Positions 26,981 through 35,828 of a DNA stretch of 64,000 bases are shown piece by piece; the stretch's first letter is position 1; every line of letters begins with the position of its first letter. The notes below the pieces were generated by a model, which saw only the letters and a program-made list of their open reading frames with translations, was not told where the DNA came from and did not search any database. The DNA comes from Phycisphaeraceae bacterium (GTDB taxonomy: Bacteria; Planctomycetota; Phycisphaerae; Phycisphaerales; UBA1924). Made by a program: the position numbers and the translations under genes. The DNA lies in contig JACKHB010000004.1 of NCBI GenBank assembly GCA_020639195.1, forward strand, positions 62,001-126,000, written 5' to 3'.

Positions 26981-28729
26981 GTGCACACCCAGCTGATCTT
27001 TGACGCCCCGGCCGCGTCGGCGCTCGTGCTTGGCGCCGGAGCCGTGCTGATCTCGTGGTGGAAGGCCCTGTTGTTCCTGCTCCCGGTCGTTGGTTGGGCG
27101 TGGCTCATCTCCACCGTCTATGACAAGCACGCCAACCGATTCCACCTCGGCAACTTCAAGTGGAACGGCATCCACATGTTCGCTGCGCTCGGCGGCTTCG
27201 CCGCGGCGATGATCGTGCCCGCGCTGGCGGGTGTGACCGGGATCGTCGGCTTCCTCGTCGGGTTCCTGATCCTGCTGGTGGTGCTCGCCGCCGACGTTCT
27301 GTCGTACCCCATGGTCGCCAACAAGGATCCCCGCGTGCCCGAGGCGCACCGGGTACGGATCAACCTCGATGCGATGCGCGAAGCGCGCCAGGCGAAGGCC
27401 GACGCGAAGAAGGCCGGCAAGGTCGAGCTCTCGGTCGTCTCTCCCGACAAACAGCTCGTGCCGGTGCCGCCGCAGGACACCCCCGAATTCGCGCTGCGGG
27501 TGCAGGCCGAGTCGATCGTTCTCAAGGCCCGCGACCTCCGGGCGTCGCAGCTGGACGTGGCGCCCATCAGCCGCGACGGTGGCTACGGCGTGAGCTTCAT
27601 GATCGACGGCGTGCGCCAGGCCGGCGACCCGATGGCCCCCGCCGACGCCGGCAAGATCATCGATTTCTGGAAGCAGGCCGGGAAGCTCGACGTCGCCGAT
27701 CGGCGCAAGCGCCAGCGGGCGGACATCCGGGTGAGCAAGGAGGAAGAGACAACGTCGGTGCGACTGATCGCCACGGGTGGCCAGGGAGGCCCGCGCCTGT
27801 CGATGCTGTTCGACTTCGCCGAAGCGGTGCGCCGCACCAGCGAGACCCTCGGCCTGCTCGAGCCCCAGCTCGAGGCCCTGCGCGCGATCGTGAAGGACTG
27901 CAAGGGCGTCGTGCTGCTCGCGGCCCCGGCCGACAGCGGGCGCACCACCATGCTCTACTCGGTCATCAAGATGCACGACGCGTACACGAGCAACGTGCAG
28001 GTGCTCGAGGTGCTCGAGACGCAGGACTCGCTCGAGGGCGTGCGCCAGAACGTCTTCGACCCCACCGCCGAGGGTGCCGAGCACGACAAGGTGCTGCGCT
28101 CCATCATCCGGCGCGATCCCGACGTCGTCGGCGTCGCCGAGCTGGACGCCGCGACAGCCAAGGAGATGACCCGGGCCGACCACGACCGCGTGAGGATCTA
28201 CGCGTCGTTGCGGGCGGACAATCCGCTCGAGGCCATCCAGGTGTGGGTCAAGGCGGTGGAAGACCCGGCCAAGGCCGGCGCAGCGCTGCACGGCGTGATG
28301 AGCGGCAAGCTCGTCCGCAAGCTGTGCGAGAACTGCCGCGTGGCCTACGCCCCGACGCCCGACATGCTCAAGAAGCTCGGGCTGCCCGAGGGGAAGATCA
28401 GCCAGCTGTTCAAGAAGGGCGGCCAGGTGCTGGTCAAGAACAAGCCCGAGGTCTGCCCGGTGTGCCACGGCCTCGGCTACGCCGGCCAGGAGGGGGTCTT
28501 CGAGGTCTACCCCATCAACGCCGATGAGCGACGCCTGATCGCCGAGGGCAATCTGCAGGCCCTCAGATCGGAGCTGCGCAAGAAGAAGCTCCCGACGCTG
28601 CAGCAGGCGGCGCTCAAGAAGGCCGTGGACGGGATCACCAGCGTCGAGGAAGTCCTGAGGATCACCAGCACCGAGAGCGGCAAGTCTCGCAGTGGCGCTG
28701 CCCCGCAGCCCGCCGCGGCGCAGGCCTGA
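26981..28729 (+). CDS. membrane-anchored GspE/PilB-like pseudo-ATPase
   Basis: A 582-residue protein starting at the GTG at 26981 (AGGGGA nine bases before). Three hydrophobic helices fill about residues 12-115, where other family members have a soluble N-terminal domain. The rest is a GspE-like core, but key motifs are altered. Walker A reads APADSGRTT, with Arg321 where the catalytic Lys belongs. The His box is ASLRA, with Arg411 replacing His. The Walker B Glu387 (VVGVAEL) is kept. The Cys4 zinc module is intact (Cys449, Cys452, Cys492, Cys495). It may be a catalytically weak structural or regulatory subunit working with the intact PilT-like ATPase next door. Confidence 0.8.
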   Translation: MHTQLIFDAPAASALVLGAGAVLISWWKALLFLLPVVGWAWLISTVYDKHANRFHLGNFKWNGIHMFAALGGFAAAMIVPALAGVTGIVGFLVGFLILLVVLAADVLSYPMVANKDPRVPEAHRVRINLDAMREARQAKADAKKAGKVELSVVSPDKQLVPVPPQDTPEFALRVQAESIVLKARDLRASQLDVAPISRDGGYGVSFMIDGVRQAGDPMAPADAGKIIDFWKQAGKLDVADRRKRQRADIRVSKEEETTSVRLIATGGQGGPRLSMLFDFAEAVRRTSETLGLLEPQLEALRAIVKDCKGVVLLAAPADSGRTTMLYSVIKMHDAYTSNVQVLEVLETQDSLEGVRQNVFDPTAEGAEHDKVLRSIIRRDPDVVGVAELDAATAKEMTRADHDRVRIYASLRADNPLEAIQVWVKAVEDPAKAGAALHGVMSGKLVRKLCENCRVAYAPTPDMLKKLGLPEGKISQLFKKGGQVLVKNKPEVCPVCHGLGYAGQEGVFEVYPINADERRLIAEGNLQALRSELRKKKLPTLQQAALKKAVDGITSVEEVLRITSTESGKSRSGAAPQPAAAQA

Positions 28730-28742
28730 AGAGGAGAACCCC

Positions 28743-30554
28743 ATGGCATTGTGGGCGAACCTGTTGGCGTTGGGCGTGGCCGCGCTGATTACCTACCTGT
28801 GGATGATCCGGGGATTCTTCAGCGCCCTGCTGCACCTGGTGTGCGTGGTGATCGCGGGCGCAATCGCGTTTGCGGTGTGGGAGCCCCTGGCCCACTTGAT
28901 CCTGAACAAGGCTCCGCACAAGGGCTTTCTGGGCTTCCTGGGTGAGGGCGCCTGGGGCATCGCCCTGATCCTGCCGTTCGCGTTGTCTCTGGCCGTGCTT
29001 CGGATGATCGTCGACAAGATGGTGCCCGCCAACGCGAACACCGAGAAGACGATGAACGTCGTCGGAGGCGGCATCTGCGGCCTGGGCTCGGGGATCCTGA
29101 CTTCGGGCATCCTGGTGATCGGCGGCGGGATGCTGTGGGTCAACAGCGGCAACGGGTTCATCGGATACAAGCGGCTCACGTTCGATTCGACCTCGGGGCA
29201 ACTGCGCACCACGGGCCACCTCTGGCTGCGATTCGACGAACTCACCGCCGGGTTCTACGGAAAGCTCTCGCAGACCACGCTCGCGACCGAGCAAGCCTTG
29301 GGAACGCTGTATCCGCGGCTGGCGGACGTGCCCGGCGCGATGCAACTCAGCCTCGACAAGGGACGGGGACGCATCACCCTCGCAACCAAGGACTTCTCGC
29401 TGGTCTCGCGGTACACGGTGGGGGTCGACATCAACGGCCGACCGTTCGATGGCGCCAACCCCGCCGAATACCTCCGCGACTCGTTCAACACCAACGACGA
29501 CCCCGTCACCGATCGCAACGGCGAGAACCTGCTCAAGAGCGGGGCCTATCTCGCGGGCTACACCGTGCGGTACAACTCGACGGCCAGAGAGAACGGCTCG
29601 GGGCAGGTGGTGTCGTCTGTGGGTCAGGTTCGACTGGTGTGCGAGAATGCCGACGGCGATGCCAGAGAGATGTTCCCCGTCGCCATCGTCTGCCGCACGG
29701 CGCAGGCCGAGGTGATCCTCGCGCGGCACCGCTACAAGGGCGAGTTCTATCCGGCCTCTACGACCGAGAGCCAGCCCACGATGATCTACGAGTTCGTGGT
29801 GCCCTCGGGGTTCTCCCCGGCGTGGCTGTACGTCAAGAACGTTCGGGTGGATGTCCGCTCGGGTGACTACCACCGGTACACGAGCCAGCACGACCGCGAG
29901 CGCGCGATCCGGGACCTCTCGATTCTGGAGGAGTCGCGGCGCGTCTTCGACGAGTCCAAGGCGGTCACGGTCAACGTCAACGCCAACAATCTGCGGGCGC
30001 TGGGCATCACGATCTCTGACCGACTGCCCAGAGTGACGATCCAGGACGGCCGCCAGGGCGCACTCACGGTCAACGACCGCAAGCAGATCACCGACGGCGA
30101 GCAGTCCTACGGCTCGAACGAGCTGCCCAACGCGCGTGACATCGACAAGGCCCTGCGCATCGATACCTTCGCCGTCACGGCCGGCAACGGCATGGTGCAG
30201 TTGCTGATGACGCCATCCAACCAGGTGACCGCGCCCGCGTGCAATCTGCTGGTGTCACCGCTGGTCGATGCGCCCAAGGACCTGCCGATCGACCTGATCG
30301 ACGAGAACGGCACGAGCTACGCGTGCATCGGCTATCTGTACGGGGACCGTCGGCGCGTGACGATCCGATACACACGCAGCGACCGGCTCGACGGCCTGCT
30401 CGACCTGCCCACGGTGCCGACTCGCTCGCGCAGCGACCAGGAGATCACGCTCCTGTTCGAGGCGACGCTGGACGCCAAGATCGTGGCTCTGGCGATCGGG
30501 GACAGCATCTATACGAAGTTCGGCGACGGATTCACTGTGACGCGCAGGCCGTAG
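28743..30554 (+). CDS. CvpA-like membrane protein with large C-terminal domain
   Basis: A 603-residue protein; GAGGAG lies seven bases before the ATG at 28743. Four hydrophobic helices (about 5-25, 28-50, 70-95, 105-130) with YLWMIRGFFSALLHLV and a Gly-rich fourth helix (GGGICGLGSGIL) resemble the CvpA family. The remaining 470 residues have no membrane segment and are probably extracytoplasmic, with an alternating beta pattern and no recognised domain. It lies 13 bases after the pseudo-ATPase gene, so the two are likely cotranscribed; a role in anchoring or signalling for the secretion ATPases is conjecture. Confidence 0.6.
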   Translation: MALWANLLALGVAALITYLWMIRGFFSALLHLVCVVIAGAIAFAVWEPLAHLILNKAPHKGFLGFLGEGAWGIALILPFALSLAVLRMIVDKMVPANANTEKTMNVVGGGICGLGSGILTSGILVIGGGMLWVNSGNGFIGYKRLTFDSTSGQLRTTGHLWLRFDELTAGFYGKLSQTTLATEQALGTLYPRLADVPGAMQLSLDKGRGRITLATKDFSLVSRYTVGVDINGRPFDGANPAEYLRDSFNTNDDPVTDRNGENLLKSGAYLAGYTVRYNSTARENGSGQVVSSVGQVRLVCENADGDAREMFPVAIVCRTAQAEVILARHRYKGEFYPASTTESQPTMIYEFVVPSGFSPAWLYVKNVRVDVRSGDYHRYTSQHDRERAIRDLSILEESRRVFDESKAVTVNVNANNLRALGITISDRLPRVTIQDGRQGALTVNDRKQITDGEQSYGSNELPNARDIDKALRIDTFAVTAGNGMVQLLMTPSNQVTAPACNLLVSPLVDAPKDLPIDLIDENGTSYACIGYLYGDRRRVTIRYTRSDRLDGLLDLPTVPTRSRSDQEITLLFEATLDAKIVALAIGDSIYTKFGDGFTVTRRP

Positions 30555-30566
30555 CGCTGCGGGCGG

Positions 30567-31154
30567 TCACGACTCGGATTCGGCCTCGGCTGGCTCAGCC
30601 TCGGCCACTTCGCGTCGTTTGCGCTCGCGCCGGGGCTTCTCGATGAGGTTGCCCTCGTTATCGAATTCCATCTCCTCTCGCTCGTCCTCGACGATCTCTC
30701 GGTCGGGCGACACGATGAGGCGGATGTCCGCCACGAGATCGCTGTCCAGGCGCAGGTGGACGTCGTAGGTTCCCAGCCGCTTGATGGTCTGGGCCAGGCG
30801 CACATCGCGGGGACGCACGCGATACCCGGCGCTGGTCAGCGCCTCGGCCAGATCGTTCTGCGACACCGAGCCGTAGAGGATGCCTTGGTCATTGCACGAG
30901 CGGGTCAGGGTGATCTCCAGCCCGGCGAGGCGCCCGACCAGACCCTCACGCTGCTTGCGCTCTTCGGCGAGCTGGGCCTTGGCCTGGGCCCGCTTGGAGG
31001 CCAGCGACGTCAGCACCGCGTCGTCGGGCTCGGTGGCCATCCCCCGCGGCAACAGGAAGTTCCGGGCGTAGCCGGTCCTCACGGTGACGACGTCCCCGAC
31101 GATGCCGAGGTTGTCGACGTTCTCAACGAGCAGCAGCTTGACGTTCTTGGCCAT
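30567..31154 (-). CDS. rplI: 50S ribosomal protein L9
   Basis: A 195-residue L9, somewhat longer than the usual 150 because of an acidic tail (EKPRRERKRREVAEAEPAE). The N-terminal domain has the diagnostic VKLLLVENVDNLGIVGDVV and YARNFLLPRGMA; the long linker helix and C-terminal domain (GSVSQNDLAEAL) follow. The ATG at 31154 has GGAGG six bases upstream. It is the last gene of a seven-gene minus-strand group, with 147 bases between it and ssb where rpsR would normally sit. Confidence 0.96.
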   Translation of the reverse strand: MAKNVKLLLVENVDNLGIVGDVVTVRTGYARNFLLPRGMATEPDDAVLTSLASKRAQAKAQLAEERKQREGLVGRLAGLEITLTRSCNDQGILYGSVSQNDLAEALTSAGYRVRPRDVRLAQTIKRLGTYDVHLRLDSDLVADIRLIVSPDREIVEDEREEMEFDNEGNLIEKPRRERKRREVAEAEPAEAESES

Positions 31155-31301
31155 GGGTGCCTCCGCTGTCCTGGCGCCGGCGCGCCGGTTCAGGAGCGTG
31201 GGAATCACGCCCCAACGAAGCGCTCGTCCGGACCAGACCGGACGATGCGGTATGGGCCAAGGATACGCCGTCGGCGTCGCTCCCGCCGGGCCCGAGATCG
31301 A

Positions 31302-31745
31302 TTAGAACGGGATGTCGTCGCCCGCGGGCTCCTCGTAGGAGGGGCCGCCGGGCTCTTCGGCGCGGCGCGATGGAGCACGCCCCCCACCGCCGGACGACGC
31401 GTCGCCGCCCTCGCGGCTATCGACGAACTGGAAACTCTCGACCACGACCTTCAGCTTGGAGCGGTTGCCGCCTTGCTGGTCCTGCCACTGGTCGAGCTTG
31501 AGCCGTCCCTCGATGAAGACCGGCCGGCCCTTGCGCAGATACTGGCTCATGACCTCGGCCGTGCGCCCCCACGCCTCGCAATCGACAAAGGTGGTCTCCT
31601 CGCGCGGTTCGCCGTCCTGGCCCCTCCAGCGTCGATTGACGGCGAGGCCGATGTTGGCCACGGGCTGGTTGCCCGAGGTGTGGCGCAGCTCAACGTCGCG
31701 GGTGAGATTGCCCATCAAGAACACACGGTTCAGATTGCCGGCCAT
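31302..31745 (-). CDS. ssb: single-stranded DNA-binding protein
   Basis: A 147-residue SSB. The OB fold covers residues 1-110 (NRVFLMGNLTRDVELR, TFVDCEAWGRTAE, LRKGRPVFIEGRLKLDQW). A Gly/Ser/Arg-rich flexible linker follows and the C-terminus ends DDIPF, the acidic tip that recruits replication and repair proteins. AGGAGG stands seven bases before the ATG. It lies between rpsF and rplI. Confidence 0.96.
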   Translation of the reverse strand: MAGNLNRVFLMGNLTRDVELRHTSGNQPVANIGLAVNRRWRGQDGEPREETTFVDCEAWGRTAEVMSQYLRKGRPVFIEGRLKLDQWQDQQGGNRSKLKVVVESFQFVDSREGGDASSGGGGRAPSRRAEEPGGPSYEEPAGDDIPF

Positions 31746-31800
31746 GGCGTCCTCCTGGCTCGTTCCGCGGGCGATGCCCGTGCCGCGCTGCGGCGCGGCG

Positions 31801-32259
31801 TCAATTCTCCGTCACCTCGGCCTCGGCTGGCTCCTCGTCGGTGGACTCCTCCACGCGAGCGGTGGCGACCTCAGTCCGCTGGGCCGCGCGCTCGGCGCGG
31901 AGCCGCGCCTCGGTATCGAGGTCCTGTGAGCGGTCGTGAGCGCGCATCTCGTCCTCGCTGAGGTGCTCGGCCGAGAGGAAGATCGCCCGCATGAGTTGCT
32001 CGGAGATGTTGCAGTCGCGCTCCAGCCCGGCGATGGAACTGGGCTGGGCCATGAAGTAGGCCAGCAGGTACACGCCGCGACGCTGCTTGTCGATCTCGTA
32101 GGCCAGCCGCCGCTCGTCCCACTTCTGGAGGGCGACGACGTCGGCGTTTGCTCTCGAGAGCAGTTGCCGCACGTGGGTCACCAGACCCGCGAAGTCGGAC
32201 GCTTGCTGCTGGCTGGCCAAGAACATCCCTTCGTACGCTCGCTTTGCGTTGTCCGCCAT
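31801..32259 (-). CDS. rpsF: 30S ribosomal protein S6
   Basis: A 152-residue S6: YEGMFLASQQQASDF, VVALQKWDERRLAYEIDKQ and RGVYLLAYFMAQPSSI are family landmarks. The C-terminal extension from about residue 105 is charged and repeats Ala/Arg/Glu. It follows pth after only three bases, so translation is probably coupled. S6 normally partners S18 on the ribosome, but the S18 gene is not in this cluster. Confidence 0.94.
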   Translation of the reverse strand: MADNAKRAYEGMFLASQQQASDFAGLVTHVRQLLSRANADVVALQKWDERRLAYEIDKQRRGVYLLAYFMAQPSSIAGLERDCNISEQLMRAIFLSAEHLSEDEMRAHDRSQDLDTEARLRAERAAQRTEVATARVEESTDEEPAEAEVTEN

Positions 32260-32262
32260 GTC

Positions 32263-32955
32263 TTACGTTTCCTTTGACGCGGGTCCCTTCCCGCGATTGC
32301 CCTGTGCACCATCTGCTTCCGCACCAAGCCAGCCCGGGTGGACATCCTTGGGAGGCTCGGGCTCCGGACTCGCGTCGCCCCGAGCGACGCGCTCGTTGAA
32401 CTGATTCATCGCGGCGTCGATGCCGCGCGTTGCGAAAACCTCCGCGGCGTCCGCGGCCCGCTCGAGCGCCGCCTCGATCGCCGGGGCCTCCACATCTGAG
32501 AACCTCGAGAGGACGTAGTCGGCCTGGTCCATGAAGGGGAGCTTGGCGCCAACACCGACGCGGCATCGGGGATACTCGTCCCCTCCGAGCGCGCGGATGA
32601 TGTCTTGGAGGCCGTTGTGCCCGCCCGCGGACCCCCGAGCGCGAAGGCGGACGGCGCCCACGGGGAGGTAGATGTCGTCGGTGATGACCAGCAGATCATT
32701 GGCCGGCTCGGCGCGGTAGAACCGCACCGCCTCCTGCACGCTCAGGCCCGAGCGGTTCATGTAGGTCACGGGCCGGACGAGCAGGCATCGCGCCCCGCCG
32801 ATCGCGGCTTCGACGGTGTCGGCGTGGAACTGCGACCGGACGCGCTCGGAGGGCGCGTGCCGAGCCGCGAGGCGCTCGACGACCATGAAGCCCACGTTGT
32901 GGCGGGTCTTCTGGTACTGCCGATCCGGGTTGCCAAGTCCGACGATCAGACGCAC
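32263..32955 (-). CDS. pth: peptidyl-tRNA hydrolase
   Basis: A 230-residue enzyme that frees tRNA from stalled peptidyl-tRNA. It has LIVGLGNPDRQYQKTRHNVGF with the catalytic His19 and Asn9, RPVTYMNRSGLSV, ITDDIYLPVGAVRLR with the catalytic Asp, and GSAGGHNGLQDII. The last 40 residues are a Pro-rich extension beyond the usual 190. Twenty bases separate it from rplY upstream, and rpsF follows immediately. Confidence 0.95.
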   Translation of the reverse strand: MRLIVGLGNPDRQYQKTRHNVGFMVVERLAARHAPSERVRSQFHADTVEAAIGGARCLLVRPVTYMNRSGLSVQEAVRFYRAEPANDLLVITDDIYLPVGAVRLRARGSAGGHNGLQDIIRALGGDEYPRCRVGVGAKLPFMDQADYVLSRFSDVEAPAIEAALERAADAAEVFATRGIDAAMNQFNERVARGDASPEPEPPKDVHPGWLGAEADGAQGNRGKGPASKET

Positions 32956-32975
32956 CTGGGCGTGCTCCTTGGGCG

Positions 32976-33638
32976 CTACTTCTTCTTGGGGGCCTCGGCC
33001 TCGTCTTCCTTCTTCTTCTCGGTGATGACCTCGGGCTGGGCGGACCCGGCGACCACGGCCTCCTCGGCCTCGGTGGGGGTCTCGGCCTGGACCTTGATCT
33101 GCGCGACCACGGCGTGCGAGTCGGAGGTCAGGCGCATCCCGTCGGGCAGCTTCACCTCGGCGGCGGTGATCATGTCGCCCGCCTCAAGAGCGGCCACGTC
33201 GACCTCGATGTGCTCAGGAAGGTCCGCGATGGTGCACTCGATTTCGATCTCGGTCGTCGGGTGCATCATGACCGCTCCCGCGCTTCCCAGGCCCTTGGCA
33301 TCGCCGATGCAGACGACGTGCACCCGCGTGCGGACTCGCTCGTTGAGGTCCACGCGGGCGAAGTCGGCGTGGATCATGTGGGTGCCGAGGTGGTCGAATT
33401 GCACGGCCTTGAGCAGGACGAGCTGCGGCGCGCCGGACTCGATCGCGATCTGGAAGACTCGTTCGCCCTTGTCGATGTGCGTGAGCGCATCGCGCCGATC
33501 GATCGTGATCGACATGGGATCCTGCTTGTGCCCGTAGACCACGGCGGGCAGGCCACCGGACTCGCGCACGCGCCGGGTGTACCGGCTGCCGACGCGCTCA
33601 CGCTTCTTTGCGCTGAGGATGGGTGCGTTCTCGTGCAT
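32976..33638 (-). CDS. rplY: 50S ribosomal protein L25 (Ctc/TL5 form)
   Basis: A 220-residue two-domain L25 of the general-stress (Ctc) type. The N-terminal 5S-rRNA-binding domain has SRYTRRVRESGGLPAVVYG and VLLKAVQFDHLGTHMIHADF. The C-terminal beta domain (about 95-190) has DLPEHIEVDVAALEAGD. A Lys/Glu-rich tail ends it. It sits between prs and pth, as ctc does in Bacillus. Confidence 0.93.
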   Translation of the reverse strand: MHENAPILSAKKRERVGSRYTRRVRESGGLPAVVYGHKQDPMSITIDRRDALTHIDKGERVFQIAIESGAPQLVLLKAVQFDHLGTHMIHADFARVDLNERVRTRVHVVCIGDAKGLGSAGAVMMHPTTEIEIECTIADLPEHIEVDVAALEAGDMITAAEVKLPDGMRLTSDSHAVVAQIKVQAETPTEAEEAVVAGSAQPEVITEKKKEDEAEAPKKK

Positions 33639-33692
33639 GTCGTTCGGCTCCTCGCTCCCGCCGGTGCGGGGCGTCGTTTCTCTCGCATTCGA

Positions 33693-34679
33693 TCAGCGCT
33701 TGGGCCCGACGGCGTCCCGAAAGAGCGCGCTGATCGAGAGATCGTGGTGGATGTTGTGGATGGCGTCGCCCAGAAGGTTGCTCACCGAGAGCACCTCCAG
33801 CCGGTCCTTGATCGGGTCCGCGCGGCCGTCGAGGGGGATCGTGTTGGTGATCACGATCGACGAGATCGGGCTGGCCTTCAGCCGCTCGATGGCCGGCCCC
33901 ACCATCGGCGCGTGCGTCGCCGCGACGATGACGCGCGATGCGCCGCCGTCTTCGACGAGCAGCTTCGCCGCTTGGCAGACCGTGCCACCGGTCGAGATGA
34001 TGTCGTCGAACATGATCACCGTTCGCCCGCTGACGGACCCGATGATGTGGCTCGAGACGACCTCCGATCCGCTGACACGGCGCTTGTTGATGATGGCGAG
34101 GTCCGCGTCGAGCAGGTTAGCCATCTTCTCGGCCACCTTGACATTGCCCACGTCGGGACTGACGATGCACAGGTCTCCGATCTCCTCTCGCCGGCTGCGG
34201 AAGTGATCGAGGAAGACCGGCGCCGCCGTGAGGTGATCGACGGGGATGTCGAAGAAGCCTTGGATCTGCGCCGCGTGCAGATCGACCGCCAGCACCCGGT
34301 CGGCGCCGGCCTTGGTGATGAGGTTCGCAGCGAGCTTGGCGGTGATCGGCACGCGCCCGGTGTCCTTGCGATCCTGCCGTCCATAGCCGAAGTACGGGAT
34401 GACCGCCGTGATGCGGTCTGCGCTCGCCCGTTTGAGCGTGTCCATGAAGATGAACAGCTCGACGAGATTCTCATTGACCGGCTGGCACGTCGAGAGCAGC
34501 ACGAAGCAGTCGCGCCCGCGGACGTCCTCGTCGAGCTTCACCAGGATCTCGCCATCGGGAAAGACGCTCGTTTTCGCGTCGCCCAACGGCAGGTTCAGCC
34601 GCTCGCACACCAGCCGCGCCAGGGGCTTGGAGTGCCGGCCGGCAAACACCTGCATGCCGTTGGAGCCGTGTCCGCTCAC
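33693..34679 (-). CDS. prs: ribose-phosphate pyrophosphokinase
   Basis: A 328-residue PRPP synthetase. Landmarks are GRHSKPLARLVCERL, the ATP-binding loop region SVFPDGEILVKLDEDVRG, PYFGYGRQDRKDTGR, AVDLHAAQIQGFFDIP and the PRPP loop VIMFDDIISTGGTV. It supplies PRPP for nucleotide, His, Trp and NAD synthesis. It overlaps the upstream nucleotidyltransferase gene by four bases, so the pair is translationally coupled. Confidence 0.96.
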   Translation of the reverse strand: MSGHGSNGMQVFAGRHSKPLARLVCERLNLPLGDAKTSVFPDGEILVKLDEDVRGRDCFVLLSTCQPVNENLVELFIFMDTLKRASADRITAVIPYFGYGRQDRKDTGRVPITAKLAANLITKAGADRVLAVDLHAAQIQGFFDIPVDHLTAAPVFLDHFRSRREEIGDLCIVSPDVGNVKVAEKMANLLDADLAIINKRRVSGSEVVSSHIIGSVSGRTVIMFDDIISTGGTVCQAAKLLVEDGGASRVIVAATHAPMVGPAIERLKASPISSIVITNTIPLDGRADPIKDRLEVLSVSNLLGDAIHNIHHDLSISALFRDAVGPKR

Positions 34680-35446
34680 GCGGCCTCTCCCTTTCGAGAA
34701 CGAAATATTCTGTCCACCAGCGCCAGGTCCTCAGGAGTGTTGATGCTCAGCACATCCTCGGCGGGCACGGCGTCGATCACCTCGACCGTGCGCCCGTCCG
34801 AGAGCAGCACCGACGGAACATCTGTGATGTAATACTCGCCATTGCGCTCGTTGCGCCGGACCCGGGCCAGCGCGCCGAGCAATGCCGGGACGCGAAAGCA
34901 GTAATAGCTCGGGTTGACCTCGCGGATGGCGCGCTCGGCCTCGCTCGCGTCACGCTCTTCCACAATTCTCTCAAAGCGGCCGTCCGCATCCCGCACGATG
35001 CGCCCGTATCCCGCCGGATTCTCGATGACGCTCGTGGCGAGTGTCGCGCTTGCGCCCGTGCCGCGGTGGCGCTCGAGCATTCGCCTGAGGGTCTGGGACC
35101 GGATCAGTGGACCATCGCCGCACAGCACAAAGGCGTCGCCCGACTCTCGCGTCAGCAGGTGCCTTGCGGATCCGACCGCGTGGCCGGTCCCGAGTTGCTC
35201 TTCCTGGACGGCGAACTCGACCTCTTCGAATGACCGAAGCGCTGCCCGCACCTTCTCTTGCCGGTATCCGACGACGATGATGATCCTGGCGCATCCCGCC
35301 TCGCGGCACGCGTCTACCACCGCGCACACCATCGGTCGGCCGCCGACTGGATGGCACACCTTGGGCAAATCGGATTTCATCCGGGTGCCCTTGCCCGCGG
35401 CGAGGATTACCGCGCTCGGCGAACTGTCTGGATTCGGCCGCGTCAT
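34676..35446 (-). CDS. GlmU-like UTP/NTP nucleotidyltransferase, single domain
   Basis: A 256-residue sugar-1-phosphate nucleotidyltransferase. The ATG at 35446 (MTRPNPDSSPSAVILAAGKG) starts ten residues before the signature LAAGKGTRMKSDLPKVCHP. QEEQLGTGHAV, LCGDGPLI and YYITDVPSVLL are as in GlmU uridylyltransferases. The left-handed beta-helix acetyltransferase half of GlmU is absent, so this is a stand-alone pyrophosphorylase and acetylation must be done elsewhere. It starts 20 bases after the tRNA-Gln 3' end. Confidence 0.86.
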   Translation of the reverse strand: MTRPNPDSSPSAVILAAGKGTRMKSDLPKVCHPVGGRPMVCAVVDACREAGCARIIIVVGYRQEKVRAALRSFEEVEFAVQEEQLGTGHAVGSARHLLTRESGDAFVLCGDGPLIRSQTLRRMLERHRGTGASATLATSVIENPAGYGRIVRDADGRFERIVEERDASEAERAIREVNPSYYCFRVPALLGALARVRRNERNGEYYITDVPSVLLSDGRTVEVIDAVPAEDVLSINTPEDLALVDRIFRSRKGEAA

Positions 35447-35466
35447 GGTGCTCACGCGGGGCGATT

Positions 35467-35538
35467 CTACCCGACCAGGACTCGAACCTGGACTAGCAGG
35501 ACCAAAACCTGCTGTGCTGCCAATTACACCATCGGGTA
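35467..35538 (-). tRNA. tRNA-Gln (anticodon TTG)
   Basis: A 72-base cloverleaf. The acceptor arms TACCCGA and TCGGGTA pair fully, the anticodon stem GCAGG/CCTGC encloses TTTTGGT, and the T arm is CCAGG-TTCGAGT-CCTGG. The anticodon TTG reads CAA and, by wobble, CAG. No 3' CCA is encoded. Confidence 0.95.
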
Positions 35539-35540
35539 AC

Positions 35541-35828
35541 GAGGGCCCGTTGGCTTGGGTCGGGTTCGCTCGTCCGCCGTCCGTCCTCCCGTGCGTCACG
35601 CAACCACCGGACCTTCGCGGTCCGCGCCTCGTGACGCCCGGGAACGACCCGGGACAACGGCGACGACCCGCGGCAATGCCGGCGCCTGAGCGCCTTGGGC
35701 TGGACTCCGGCCTGCCGCGCGTGAAAACGCCCGCCAGAACCCATGAACGCGCCTCACCCACATAGGATCCGTCGCGCTCGGCCCGATCAACCAACGGACG
35801 AGTTTAGAGAGACCCCCACGCGAGTCAA
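35541..35828. other. structured 288-base non-coding segment upstream of tRNA-Gln
   Basis: No convincing gene is present. Nested inverted repeats stand out: CGTCACG (35594-35600) with CGTGACG (35630-35636), enclosing GGACC-TTCGC-GGTCC (35609-35623). A second hairpin, CCCGGG-AACGA-CCCGGG, follows at 35637-35653. It may be a promoter/leader for the tRNA operon or a structured RNA; no known RNA family was recognised. Confidence 0.4.

Noticed and set aside
31155..31301. Possible rpsR between ssb and rplI
   Set aside because: 147 bases are too short for S18 and no S18-like reading was found on either strand.
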